The notes under the pieces were generated by a model. The model ran no database searches and had not been told where the DNA came from. It saw only the letters and a list, made by a program, of their open reading frames with translations. From the NCBI GenBank assembly GCA_050633665.1, contig JBOEGY010000006.1, forward strand, positions 186,001 to 250,000: a stretch of DNA of 64,000 bases, in the 5' to 3' direction. Origin of the DNA: JAUIAI01 sp050633665. Lineage in GTDB: Bacteria > Pseudomonadota > Gammaproteobacteria > Burkholderiales > Burkholderiaceae_E. Position 1 is the stretch's first letter. Each line of letters begins with the position of its first letter. The position numbers and the translations under genes were made by a program. Shown here in pieces: positions 25,461-33,583 of this stretch.

Positions 25461-26376
25461 CCTGGTCACGGGCTGCCGCCAGCTTCGCCGTAATCGCATT
25501 GCCCGCACGGGCGTTGCTCTTGCGATTCAGAAATGCCGAGATCCACTGACCCGTTTCGACCAACGCGTTCAGGTCGAGCCCGGTTTGAATGCCGAGTCCG
25601 TGCATTAAGTACACGACATCTTCAGTCGCAACATTGCCTGTTGCCCCTTTTGCAAACGGACAACCGCCAAGGCCGGCGATTGAGGTGTCAAAACGACTGA
25701 TGCCGGCTTGCAGGCTGGCGTACACGTTGGTGACGGCCTGCCCGTAAGTATCGTGAAAGTGCCCGGAGAGATCGTCCAGCGAGGTGACTTTGGATACAGC
25801 ATCGAACACCTGCTTGACCTGGTCGCCGGTGGCCACGCCGATGGTATCGGCGATACCGATCTCCGCGCAGCCAAGGTCTTTGAATCTCTGGGTGACATCA
25901 ACAACCGACGCCACCGGCACTTCACCCTGGTAGGGGCAGCCAAACGCGACCGAGACGGCGGCGCGTAAGCGGATGCCGTTGTCCAGGGCTATCTTGGCAA
26001 CCGGTTCGAACCGGGCGATGCTCTCGGCGATAGAGCAATTGATGTTCTTTTGGGAAAAGGCTTCGCTGGCTGCGCCGAAAATGACGACTTCGTCCGCGCC
26101 ACTGGCCAGTGCCCCTTCAATGCCGCGCACATTTGGCGTCAGTACCGAGACGCGGATGCCGTCTCGCTTGATACCGGCCATGACTTCGGCCGCATCTGCC
26201 ATTTGTGGAATCCACTTGGGAGAAACGAAAGAGGTCGCCTCCAACTGGGTGACTCCGGCAGCGGTGAGTCGGTCGCACAGCTCAATCTTTGTGCTCGCCG
26301 GAACCGGTTGTTTTTCATTCTGAAGGCCGTCGCGCGCGCCGACCTCGGTTATGTGGACTTTGACGGGCAAACTCAT
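25438..26376 (-). CDS. mvaB: Hydroxymethylglutaryl-CoA lyase
   Basis: 312 residues. Complete HMG-CoA lyase set: ITEVGARDGLQNEKQ at residues 9-23, TSFVSPKWIPQMAD, VSVAFGCPYQG, GHFHDTYGQ with the metal histidines, the cysteine loop GLGGCPFAKGATGN and NVATED. It splits 3-hydroxy-3-methylglutaryl-CoA to acetyl-CoA and acetoacetate, the last step of leucine breakdown. The other leucine-type genes (enoyl-CoA hydratase, acyl-CoA dehydrogenase, thiolase) lie upstream on the same strand, although separated by a receiver, a transporter and a dehydrogenase. It is much closer to the textbook enzyme than the copy at 5240. Confidence 0.93.
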   Translation of the reverse strand: MSLPVKVHITEVGARDGLQNEKQPVPASTKIELCDRLTAAGVTQLEATSFVSPKWIPQMADAAEVMAGIKRDGIRVSVLTPNVRGIEGALASGADEVVIFGAASEAFSQKNINCSIAESIARFEPVAKIALDNGIRLRAAVSVAFGCPYQGEVPVASVVDVTQRFKDLGCAEIGIADTIGVATGDQVKQVFDAVSKVTSLDDLSGHFHDTYGQAVTNVYASLQAGISRFDTSIAGLGGCPFAKGATGNVATEDVVYLMHGLGIQTGLDLNALVETGQWISAFLNRKSNARAGNAITAKLAAARDQGEHSVAA

Positions 26377-26545
26377 CGGGGCCTCCAGGGGCGCGGTTGT
26401 GGGCGATTCCGGTGTAGCTCGGTGGTTAGCTTATCGAGCCTGGAAATGAACCCGATTTTATCAGTTGATCCGTTAATCCAACGTTTTCGACCGGCGCGCG
26501 GCCTTGACGTGCCCGAATCGGCCGACTGTCGGCTCGGGATAATCG

Positions 26546-26557
26546 TTTGCCGGCAAA
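26546..26557. promoter_or_regulatory. Perfect 12-bp palindrome ahead of the receiver gene
   Basis: TTTGCCGGCAAA is a perfect palindrome located 45 bp before the receiver ATG at 26602 and just after a GATAAT -10-like hexamer (26538-26543). It could be a repressor site. If translation really starts at the alternative ATG 26446, it would lie in coding sequence instead. Confidence 0.3.
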
Positions 26558-26601
26558 CCCGGGAAGATCTCATCACCAGTATCCAATCGTGTGCTTTATT
26601 G

Positions 26602-27003
26602 ATGAAGGTTTTGCTTGTTGACGACGACCGACTCGCCCTGCTTCTGCTTGGCGAGGGGATGCTGGCGGCCGGGCTGGAGGTCGTTCAGGCCGAGTCCGGG
26701 CATGCTGCGCTCGCCGTGCTGGAGCGCGATACCGCGTTTGATGTGATCATTTCTGACATTCAGATGCCGCAGATGGACGGCCTGACGCTGGCTGGACTAC
26801 TGCGTCAGAAGCAGGCGGCCGACCCGGCCGGCCAGCTCGCCAGGACGCCGTTGCTAGCCTTGACAGGCAGTATCAGTAGTCGGGCCGATGAGACAAATTT
26901 GCTATCGGTTTTCGATGCTGTTATCTCCAAACCGGTCTCGATTGAAACGCTGTTGGATCGTTTGCGGGCGCTGATCCCAACAGCGGTTTGCGCCCAGGTC
27001 TGA
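26602..27003 (+). CDS. Stand-alone response-regulator receiver domain protein
   Basis: 133 residues from ATG 26602; a longer reading from ATG 26446 would add 52 residues with no recognisable domain. One CheY-like domain: acidic pair in VDDDRLALLLL, the phosphorylated Asp in ISDIQMPQMDG, the Thr in LALTGSIS and the Lys in ISKPVS are all present. No output domain and no histidine kinase nearby, so it probably acts through protein contact or a phosphorelay. It is flanked by genes of opposite strand (HMG-CoA lyase, 2-hydroxyacid dehydrogenase). It resembles the second stand-alone receiver at 29814-30335. Confidence 0.85.
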   Translation: MKVLLVDDDRLALLLLGEGMLAAGLEVVQAESGHAALAVLERDTAFDVIISDIQMPQMDGLTLAGLLRQKQAADPAGQLARTPLLALTGSISSRADETNLLSVFDAVISKPVSIETLLDRLRALIPTAVCAQV

Positions 27004-27030
27004 CCGCATATCTGATCGCCCTGCGGCTCG

Positions 27031-27981
27031 TCAGTAACCAAGCGCCCTGTCAACGGATCCGGTCACCGGCTGGCCCTGATCAAAAGCCATAATGCCGTTG
27101 GCCACTTGTGCCGCCGCTGGTTCCGTTAAGGTCAGGGCCGAGACATGTGGCGTAATCCTGACCGAAGACATTGCCCAGAGCGGGTCTTGTTCGGGCAAGG
27201 GTTCAGTGTCAAACACATCAAGACTGGCGCCGGCGAGGTGTTTTGACTTGAGTGCGTCGATCAGGGCAGCGGTATCAATCAGTTCACCGCGTCCGACGTT
27301 AATGACGGCGGCGCCGGTCGGCAACGTCGCCAGCGATTTGGCATCAATAATGTGGCGTGTGGCGTCCGTCAGTGGTGCAATCAGAACCAGGACGCGGCAA
27401 GTGGCAAGAAAATTCTCCCACTGATCGGTTCCGCCAACCAGTCGGACCGATGTGTCGGAATCGAGTTGTTCCAGATGGTTGCCGGCTTGGCGGCGAAACG
27501 CGGTAACCGGATAGCCGTCGCGGGCGAGGGTTTTTGCGATAGCGCGACCAAGGACGCCGAAGCCAAGCAGGCCGACCGGCAGTTCGCCAGGGTCAGTCGC
27601 AGAGTGCTCGGTCCAGTTGCGCTCGCTTTGCTGTGTTTCGTAAGTCTGCTTGCGCAATAACACCCGCTCAACCTCATGCCGGACATAGCGGGCCATTTGC
27701 CCGGCCATGCCGGCGTCCTCCAGCCTGAAAACCGGCAGTTCAGCAGGGAGAGACGGATTGCCCAGCAGGTGATCGACGCCGGCTGCGGCGCTGAAACAGG
27801 TTTGCAACTGTGTCAGCCGGGAGAACAGCTCCGGCGGCGGCGACCAGGCAACCAGGTGTTTGACTTGCGGACCAGGTTCCGTGACGACCGTGTACTGATC
27901 AGGCAATCTGGCCCGCAATGCTGTCACCCATTTATCGCGGGCTTCTTCGCTGGTATGAGAGACCAGTACTTCGGTTTTCAT
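27031..27981 (-). CDS. D-isomer 2-hydroxyacid dehydrogenase (glyoxylate/hydroxypyruvate reductase GhrA type)
   Basis: 316 residues. NAD(P)-binding GLLGFGVLGRAIAKTL at about 137-152, catalytic Arg/Glu/His set in INVGRGELID, FDTEPLPEQDPLW and RITPHVSALT. Short N-terminal domain and the AAAGVDHLL segment match the GhrA subgroup, which reduces glyoxylate and hydroxypyruvate with NADPH. Its start overlaps the end of the EamA transporter gene by four bases. It lies in the block with AceK, so a link to glyoxylate is possible but not shown. Confidence 0.88.
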   Translation of the reverse strand: MKTEVLVSHTSEEARDKWVTALRARLPDQYTVVTEPGPQVKHLVAWSPPPELFSRLTQLQTCFSAAAGVDHLLGNPSLPAELPVFRLEDAGMAGQMARYVRHEVERVLLRKQTYETQQSERNWTEHSATDPGELPVGLLGFGVLGRAIAKTLARDGYPVTAFRRQAGNHLEQLDSDTSVRLVGGTDQWENFLATCRVLVLIAPLTDATRHIIDAKSLATLPTGAAVINVGRGELIDTAALIDALKSKHLAGASLDVFDTEPLPEQDPLWAMSSVRITPHVSALTLTEPAAAQVANGIMAFDQGQPVTGSVDRALGY

Positions 27982-28940
27982 CGGGCTGACTCTCCAACAG
28001 GTGTGCCGGGCGGGTTGTCTGGCTGGGTCGTTTGGGTCACCGGGGTGCCGGCGCTTCGGGTGGCGAGATACATGCCGGGCAGAATCAGCAATCCGCCCGC
28101 CAGGTGATACCAGGCCGGCGGTTCACTCAAGACCAGCCAGGCGGCACCGGCTGCGTAGAGTGGCCCCAGGTAGAGCACCAGGCCGGTTCTGGCCGCGCCA
28201 AGTTCGCGTTGCATGAAAGAGTAGGCCTGATAGGCGCCGAATCCGGGCAAGACCGCCGCGGTAATGCCCAGCGTGAGCGCAGCAGGCCAGTCAGTTGGTG
28301 GGCCGAGCAGAAAAATTTCGGTCACGGTGAACGGAATCAATACCAGAACCCCGGCCGCGCAAATCACGGTAAGACGGGCAAACGGCCCCAGCGATGTCGG
28401 TTGACGTCGCAACAGAATCGAGTAAGCCGTCCAGCACAGGACTGCCGTAATAATCCATAGATCGCCGGAGACAAACTGAACGTTGATCAGGTTCTGAACC
28501 GAGCCCTTGGCCACGATCAACACCATGCCCAGCAACGATAAGACGACGCCAACCACTTGCCAGCCACGTAACTGATCGTCAAACAGTCGGGCTGAGATCA
28601 CCGCGATCAGTACAGGCGCCAGGGAATAGAGCAGACCGATGTTCACCGCGCTGGTGGTGTGACCGCCAATGTAGACGAAAGCGCCGCAGACCCACATGCC
28701 CAGTGCGCCAAGGACGAGCAGGCCGCGCCATTCCCGGCGCCACTGAACAGATTTCTGACGTAGTTCGCTCCAGGCGAAGGGCAGCATCAGCAACAGGGCA
28801 ATTGACCAGCGCATCAATGCCAGCTGGTGCGGCTCAATAATGCCGGGCGCGAGTCGTGCGACCAGATAGTTGGCCGCCCACATGGCCGGCGCAATAAACA
28901 GCAGAGCATGCGCCAACCGGCGCCGGGAGCTTGTCTGCAC
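27978..28940 (-). CDS. EamA/DMT-superfamily permease
   Basis: 320 residues with ten hydrophobic helices arranged as two EamA repeats, the first starting LLFIAPAMWAANYLVAR, the second at about residue 155 with LWIITAVLCWTAYSIL. Such permeases export or import amino acids, purines or metabolites; specificity cannot be read. The start overlaps the enoyl-CoA hydratase stop by one base and the stop overlaps the next start by four, so all three genes are coupled. Confidence 0.9.
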   Translation of the reverse strand: MQTSSRRRLAHALLFIAPAMWAANYLVARLAPGIIEPHQLALMRWSIALLLMLPFAWSELRQKSVQWRREWRGLLVLGALGMWVCGAFVYIGGHTTSAVNIGLLYSLAPVLIAVISARLFDDQLRGWQVVGVVLSLLGMVLIVAKGSVQNLINVQFVSGDLWIITAVLCWTAYSILLRRQPTSLGPFARLTVICAAGVLVLIPFTVTEIFLLGPPTDWPAALTLGITAAVLPGFGAYQAYSFMQRELGAARTGLVLYLGPLYAAGAAWLVLSEPPAWYHLAGGLLILPGMYLATRSAGTPVTQTTQPDNPPGTPVGESAR

Positions 28941-29725
28941 TAGTGGTCACTGATCCAGTTCGGAGCGCGTTTCTCAAAGAATGCGGCAATGCCTTCCTGG
29001 GCTTCGTCGCCGGCTCGGGCGCGGCCGATTCTGGCCGCGGTATCGGCAACCAGTTCTTCACTGATGGCTTTGCCGCTGACTGCGCGGATAAGCGACTTGC
29101 ATGCGCCCAGGGAGTTCGGCCCGGCTTTTAGCAGATGCTCCAGATAAGCCTGCCTGGTGGCCTCGAGTTGATCGGCCGCGACGGACTCGTGAATCAAGCC
29201 GATGCTGGCCGCGAACGGCGCTTCGAAGATTTCTGCGGTGAGCATCAGGCGTCGGGCGTTGCGTTCGCCAATGGCTTTGACGACATAGGGACTGATCATG
29301 GCGGGAATCAGTCCGAGTTTGACTTCCGAGAGGCAGAAGCGGGTCTCGGCACTGGCAATAGCAATATCGACCGCGCTGACCAGACCCATTGCGCCCGCGA
29401 AGGCGGAGCCGTGAACGCAGGCAATCGTCGGTTTCGGGCTCTCGTAGAGTTGTTGCATAACCCTGGCAAGCTGACCCGAGTCAGCGGTTGCCTGTTCGGG
29501 CGTCATATTGCGGGCGGTTTTCATCCAGGCAAGGTCACCGCCCGAGCAAAATGCTTTGCCACGGCCGGCCAGGGCGATCACCCGCACTGAGTCGTCGGCT
29601 ATTGCCTTCGTAATAGACTCATTGAGTTCGGCGATCATTTCGCCGTTCATGGCATTGCGTTTGTCGGGCCGGTTCAGCCAGATGGTTCGCACGGCATTGC
29701 TATCGCTTACTTCCAGGGTTTCCAA
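28940..29725 (-). CDS. Enoyl-CoA hydratase/isomerase (methylglutaconyl-CoA hydratase-like)
   Basis: 261 residues of crotonase fold. Oxyanion-hole words are GRGKAFCSGGDLAWMK (about 54-69) and HGSAFAGAMGLVSAVDIAIA (about 104-123); one catalytic glutamate is in RFCLSEVKLGLIP. The SGGDLAWM and GLIPAMISPYV patterns are those of the LiuC group, which hydrates 3-methylglutaconyl-CoA in leucine degradation. HMG-CoA lyase, acyl-CoA dehydrogenase and thiolase on the same strand fit that. Biotin-dependent methylcrotonyl-CoA carboxylase, the step before it, is missing from the window. Confidence 0.85.
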   Translation of the reverse strand: METLEVSDSNAVRTIWLNRPDKRNAMNGEMIAELNESITKAIADDSVRVIALAGRGKAFCSGGDLAWMKTARNMTPEQATADSGQLARVMQQLYESPKPTIACVHGSAFAGAMGLVSAVDIAIASAETRFCLSEVKLGLIPAMISPYVVKAIGERNARRLMLTAEIFEAPFAASIGLIHESVAADQLEATRQAYLEHLLKAGPNSLGACKSLIRAVSGKAISEELVADTAARIGRARAGDEAQEGIAAFFEKRAPNWISDH

Positions 29726-29813
29726 TGTGACTCACCTTTGGGTCGAGTGGGCATCACAGGCATACGCAAGCCTGCCGGATCACCGACGATTATTGCCTAT
29801 ATCCGAGGCAGGC

Positions 29814-30335
29814 TCAGTCTTCGAAGATGACGTTCAGGACGTCGCCAACCAGAGCCGGTTTTTCCAGTGCCGCATCGAACAAGCCGTCGACCAGCAAAGT
29901 GGATTCGGGAGCTTCCAGCACGGCGGCCAGAGCGACCAGCCGACAATGCGGCAAGCGATTGGCGTGTTCATACTCGCGCAACCGGGTGGCCAGGGTTTCG
30001 CCATCCATGACTGGCATTCTGAGGTCGGTCAGGACGACATCGAAGCGGCGGTTCTGAAACTGCAGCAAGGCATCTAGCCCGTTCTCGGCCTGGGCAACAT
30101 TGAGATTGTTTGCGGCCAGCAGACTCGCCAGCATGATGCGGGACAGGCGGTCGTCGTCGACAAGCAGCAAACTCAGCGGTTCGAGGTATTTATCTGAAAA
30201 GTCTGCGTTGGGTTCGGCTCTACCGGAGGTCGGGCGGTTGACCTGATTGGCAAGCTGCTGACCGGACATGCCACGAGGCTGACCAGCCGGCGAACCGGGA
30301 TGGCGTGTTGATTGCGGCGAAAAATTTAATTGCAT
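29814..30335 (-). CDS. Stand-alone response-regulator receiver protein with N-terminal linker
   Basis: 173 residues from ATG 30335; a start at the internal ATG 30269 is also possible because no clear ribosome site marks either. About 50 residues of low-complexity linker precede a receiver domain with LLVDDDRLSRIML, the Asp in LTDLRMPVMDG and Lys in LEKPA. The usual Thr/Ser switch residue is replaced by Ala (LVALAAVLE), so the response to phosphorylation may be altered. There is no kinase nearby. It sits between the enoyl-CoA hydratase and the acyl-CoA dehydrogenase on the same strand. Confidence 0.8.
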   Translation of the reverse strand: MQLNFSPQSTRHPGSPAGQPRGMSGQQLANQVNRPTSGRAEPNADFSDKYLEPLSLLLVDDDRLSRIMLASLLAANNLNVAQAENGLDALLQFQNRRFDVVLTDLRMPVMDGETLATRLREYEHANRLPHCRLVALAAVLEAPESTLLVDGLFDAALEKPALVGDVLNVIFED

Positions 30336-30450
30336 TGAATATTCAGTTCTGATTCCAGCCGCTGACCAGCCGGCACGGAATGCGGGATATCTGGCCTCTT
30401 TCAATGAGCAACAGGCCTGAAAACGACGCCGCTCTAATACCCCGTGAATC

Positions 30451-30511
30451 ACAGTTTAGCGCGTTGCCGGTCGATTCTGGGGCACTGAGACCGATTCTTT
30501 GACAGTTTAGC
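30451..30511. repeat. Two direct copies of ACAGTTTAGC, 51 bp apart
   Basis: Copies at 30451-30460 and 30502-30511 in the 190 bp gap between the acyl-CoA dehydrogenase stop and the receiver start. Both carry a preceding T-rich and following GC-rich base. The spacing is close to five helical turns, so a dimeric regulator site is possible; chance cannot be excluded. Confidence 0.3.
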
Positions 30512-30525
30512 CTCAGCAATGGGTT

Positions 30526-31665
30526 CTATTTGGCGATAGCCCGGGCGATCAGGAGGCGTTGAATATCGCTGGTTCCCTCATAAATCTGGCAAACCCTGAC
30601 ATCACGGTAGATCTGCTCAACCGGAAAATCGGCCACATAGCCGTATCCGCCGTGGATCTGAATCGCGTCTGAGCAGACTTTTTCGGCTATTTCAGACGCA
30701 AACAGTTTGCCCATGGCCGCTTCCTTGAGGCAGGGCAGCCCGGCGTCCTTCAAACTGGCCGCATGTTGAATCATCTGCCGCGCCACTTCGATCCGGGTGG
30801 CCATGTCAGCGAGCCGGAACTGGACCGCCTGATGATTAAAAATCGGCTGTCCGAAGGCTTGCCGCTCATGAGCATAATCAAGGGCTGCCTCGTAGGCGGC
30901 GCGCGCCATGCCAACCGATTGGGCGGCGATGCCGATGCGGCCACCTTCCAGGCCTGACAGCGCAATTTTCAGGCCCTGGCCTTCCGAGCCCAGTCTGTTT
31001 TGCACTGGGACCTGACATTGTTCGAATCGGATTTGAGCCGTGTCAGACGCATGCTGGCCGAGTTTTCGCTCAAGACTGGCGACCTGGTATCCGGGCGTAT
31101 CGGTTGGCACGATAAACGCCGAAATACCTTTCTTGCCAGCCGCCTTGTCGGTAACCGCCATCACGATGGCAACATCGGCATGTTTGCCTGAAGTGATGAA
31201 TTGTTTAGTGCCGTTCAAATAATAATGAGCGCCATCGGCTGACAGGGTTGCGGTTGTCGTCAACCCGTCCGCCTGGGATCCGACATGCGGTTCGGTCAGG
31301 CAGAAGGCGCCGAGCATTTCGCCGCTGGCCAGAGGGCGTAACCATTGCCTCTGCTGCTCGTCACTGGCCCAGGCCATCAAGATGGAGCAAACCGGGCAAT
31401 TGTTGACTGAAATAATCGTTGATAAGGCGCCGTCTCCGGCAGCGATTTCTTCCAATATCAGAGCCATGCTCTGATAATCAAGGCCAGAGCCGCCTTGCTC
31501 TGCCGGCACGGCAATGCCAAAGCAGCCAAGCGCCGCCAGCCCTTTCAGGGCGTCGTGGGGAAAGGATTTCTCGGCGTCCCAGCGGGCTGAGTGGGGTTTG
31601 ACTTCGGCTTGAACGAACTGGTTGATCGCTTCGCGCAACAGGCGCTGATCTTCAGTTAACAACAT
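30526..31665 (-). CDS. Acyl-CoA dehydrogenase (short/branched-chain type)
   Basis: 379 residues, normal length. Signature AFCLTEPHVGSQADG near 131-145, FITSGKHAD, and the catalytic Glu in YEGTSDIQRLLIARAI at the C-terminus. FAD-dependent; introduces a double bond at C2-C3 and passes electrons to ETF. In this setting (thiolase, SDR, enoyl-CoA hydratase, HMG-CoA lyase) isovaleryl-CoA or another branched-chain acyl-CoA is the likely substrate, but the butyryl-CoA group has the same glutamate position, so this is not certain. It follows the SDR gene by 26 bp. Confidence 0.92.
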   Translation of the reverse strand: MLLTEDQRLLREAINQFVQAEVKPHSARWDAEKSFPHDALKGLAALGCFGIAVPAEQGGSGLDYQSMALILEEIAAGDGALSTIISVNNCPVCSILMAWASDEQQRQWLRPLASGEMLGAFCLTEPHVGSQADGLTTTATLSADGAHYYLNGTKQFITSGKHADVAIVMAVTDKAAGKKGISAFIVPTDTPGYQVASLERKLGQHASDTAQIRFEQCQVPVQNRLGSEGQGLKIALSGLEGGRIGIAAQSVGMARAAYEAALDYAHERQAFGQPIFNHQAVQFRLADMATRIEVARQMIQHAASLKDAGLPCLKEAAMGKLFASEIAEKVCSDAIQIHGGYGYVADFPVEQIYRDVRVCQIYEGTSDIQRLLIARAIAK

Positions 31666-31691
31666 AACAACATGGCTCCTGTTGGCCGGGT

Positions 31692-32378
31692 TTACCAGGC
31701 GAGTCGTTCGCCTTTGTAGTCATAAAATCCGCCAGCCGCGAAGCGTTCTTTATCGGCAATGACGGTGCGCAGACCGGCGACGCTGTCGGCCGGCGAGACG
31801 TTGGCATTCGGGCCTCCCATGTCGGTACGGACCCAGCCCGGATGAAGGGATAGTACGCGGACCCCTTGCGGCCCGAATTCGCCGTGTGCCATTCGGGCAA
31901 CCATGTTGACCGCGGCTTTGGAAATTCGGTACAGCGCGCCATAGCTGGCGGTGCTGTCAGTAATAGAACCCATGCGACTGGATACAAATGCCAGCGTGCC
32001 GGCAGATTTAAATAACAACGGGGCGACGACGGGTAACAAGCGCAAGGTGCCCAGCACGTTGGTATTCATCACGGCTGCGAAGTCTTCCGGCGCCGGGGGG
32101 GACAGGAGGTTGCTGTCCCGCGGGCCGTAGACGCCGGCATTCATAACGATCAGGTCGATGTTTTCACCGTCCAGTTGCCAGGCAAGTCCGGCGACGTCAT
32201 TGGTGTCGTGAACATCCAGGCGAAGCGTCTGCGCGCCCATGTCGCGCAACACGATCCGATCCTGTTCGCTGCGGTGGGTGCCAAAAACCCGCCAACCCTG
32301 CGCGAGATATTGCTTACACAGCTCCAGCCCGATTCCCCGGGAGGCGCCAATAATCAGTGCTGTTCCTGCTATTGCCAC
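31692..32378 (-). CDS. Short-chain dehydrogenase/reductase
   Basis: 228 residues, classical SDR. Cofactor loop IIGASRGIGLELC at about 9-21, NAGVYGPRDS (about 81-90), active-site SSRMGS and the YRISK (Tyr-x-x-x-Lys) pair. Close to the C-factor/CsgA-type SDR group that acts on small carbonyls. It is 2 bp after the thiolase stop and 26 bp before the acyl-CoA dehydrogenase, so it is co-transcribed with beta-oxidation genes; a 3-hydroxyacyl role is plausible, not shown. Confidence 0.88.
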   Translation of the reverse strand: MAIAGTALIIGASRGIGLELCKQYLAQGWRVFGTHRSEQDRIVLRDMGAQTLRLDVHDTNDVAGLAWQLDGENIDLIVMNAGVYGPRDSNLLSPPAPEDFAAVMNTNVLGTLRLLPVVAPLLFKSAGTLAFVSSRMGSITDSTASYGALYRISKAAVNMVARMAHGEFGPQGVRVLSLHPGWVRTDMGGPNANVSPADSVAGLRTVIADKERFAAGGFYDYKGERLAW

Positions 32379-32380
32379 TT

Positions 32381-33583
32381 CTAAGACTCCAACATTTCAA
32401 GGCCGACTGCGGTTGCTTCACCGCCGCCGATACATAAAGAGGCTACTCCCCGCCTGCCGCCGGTGCGTTTCAACGCGCCGAGCAAGGTGACCAGCAGGCG
32501 CGCGCCCGACGCACCGATTGGATGCCCCAGCGCGACCGCGCCACCGTGAACATTCACACGATTGTGCGGCAGGTCGTGTTCACGCATGGTTGCCATCGCA
32601 ACAACGGCAAACGCCTCATTGATCTCGAAAAGATCAACTTCTTTGCTGCTCCAGCCGGTTTTTTGGTAAAGCTTGTTGATTGCACCGACTGGTGCAGTCG
32701 TAAACCAGTCAGGCGCCTGGGCGTGCGTGGCATGGCCGGCAATCGCCGCGATCGGGGTCAGGCCCATTTGATTCGCGGTCGATTCGCGCATTAAGACCAG
32801 GGCGGCAGCGCCGTCGGAAATCGAGGATGAACTGGCTGCCGTCACTGTGCCGTCCGACTGGAACGCTGGTTTCAGCGTCGGTATTTTCTCCGGGTTGATT
32901 TTAAACGGGCTTTCATCGCGCTCGACAAGAGTCTCGCCCTGACGAGTTTTGACGGTGACCGCGGCCATCTCCCAGTCGAAGTAACCTTGTTCGTTCGCTT
33001 GTCTGGCCCGCCGGGAAGATTCGATCGCATACGCGTCCTGCGCTTCGCGGGAGAATGCGAACTTTGAAGCACACAGCTCGGCGAACTGGCCCATTGATTT
33101 ACCGCCGCCGTTGGGCAGTTTGTCGTAGGCGTCTTCCAGTCCGTCCAGCGCCATGTGATCAAAAACCGTCCCGTGGCCATAGCGGTAACCGTCGCGGGCG
33201 CGGGCCAGCAGGTAAGGGGCGTTACTCATGCTTTCCATGCCGCCGGCCAGAACGACGTCCTGGCTACCGGCTTGAATGAGATCATGGGCCAGCATTGCTG
33301 CCTTCATGCCTGAGCCGCAAACCTTGTTCAAGGTTGTTGCCCCGGTGGCGTTCGGCAGCCCGGCATTGATTGCTGCCTGTCTTGCGGGCGCTTGTCCCTG
33401 GCCGGCCGGCAGAACACATCCCAGCAAGACTTCCTGAATCTTGTCGGCCGGTATCTGAGCCTGTTCAAGGGCAGCGCGAATCGCGATGCTGCCCAGTTGA
33501 TGTCCTTGCAGCCTGGACAGGCTGCCCAGCATGGCGCCTATCGGTGTGCGTTTGGCGGCAACAATCACGACACGGTCTGTCAT
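32381..33583 (-). CDS. Acetyl-CoA acetyltransferase (thiolase II)
   Basis: 400 residues. Nucleophile Cys in KVCGSGMKA near residue 89, second histidine in GGAVALGHPIGASGARLL, acid/base Cys in LCIGGGEAT at the end. Splits acetoacetyl-CoA (or condenses acetyl-CoA); it would complete leucine breakdown by thiolysis of acetoacetyl-CoA. The gene overlaps the aceK stop by four bases (ATGA), so translation is coupled to AceK. Confidence 0.93.
   Translation of the reverse strand: MTDRVVIVAAKRTPIGAMLGSLSRLQGHQLGSIAIRAALEQAQIPADKIQEVLLGCVLPAGQGQAPARQAAINAGLPNATGATTLNKVCGSGMKAAMLAHDLIQAGSQDVVLAGGMESMSNAPYLLARARDGYRYGHGTVFDHMALDGLEDAYDKLPNGGGKSMGQFAELCASKFAFSREAQDAYAIESSRRARQANEQGYFDWEMAAVTVKTRQGETLVERDESPFKINPEKIPTLKPAFQSDGTVTAASSSSISDGAAALVLMRESTANQMGLTPIAAIAGHATHAQAPDWFTTAPVGAINKLYQKTGWSSKEVDLFEINEAFAVVAMATMREHDLPHNRVNVHGGAVALGHPIGASGARLLVTLLGALKRTGGRRGVASLCIGGGEATAVGLEMLES

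Noticed and set aside
26050..26601. N-terminal extension of the receiver at 26602
   Set aside because: The in-frame stretch is mostly antisense to the HMG-CoA lyase gene and has no domain; the ATG at 26602 gives a full receiver domain. ATG 26446 remains a weak alternative.
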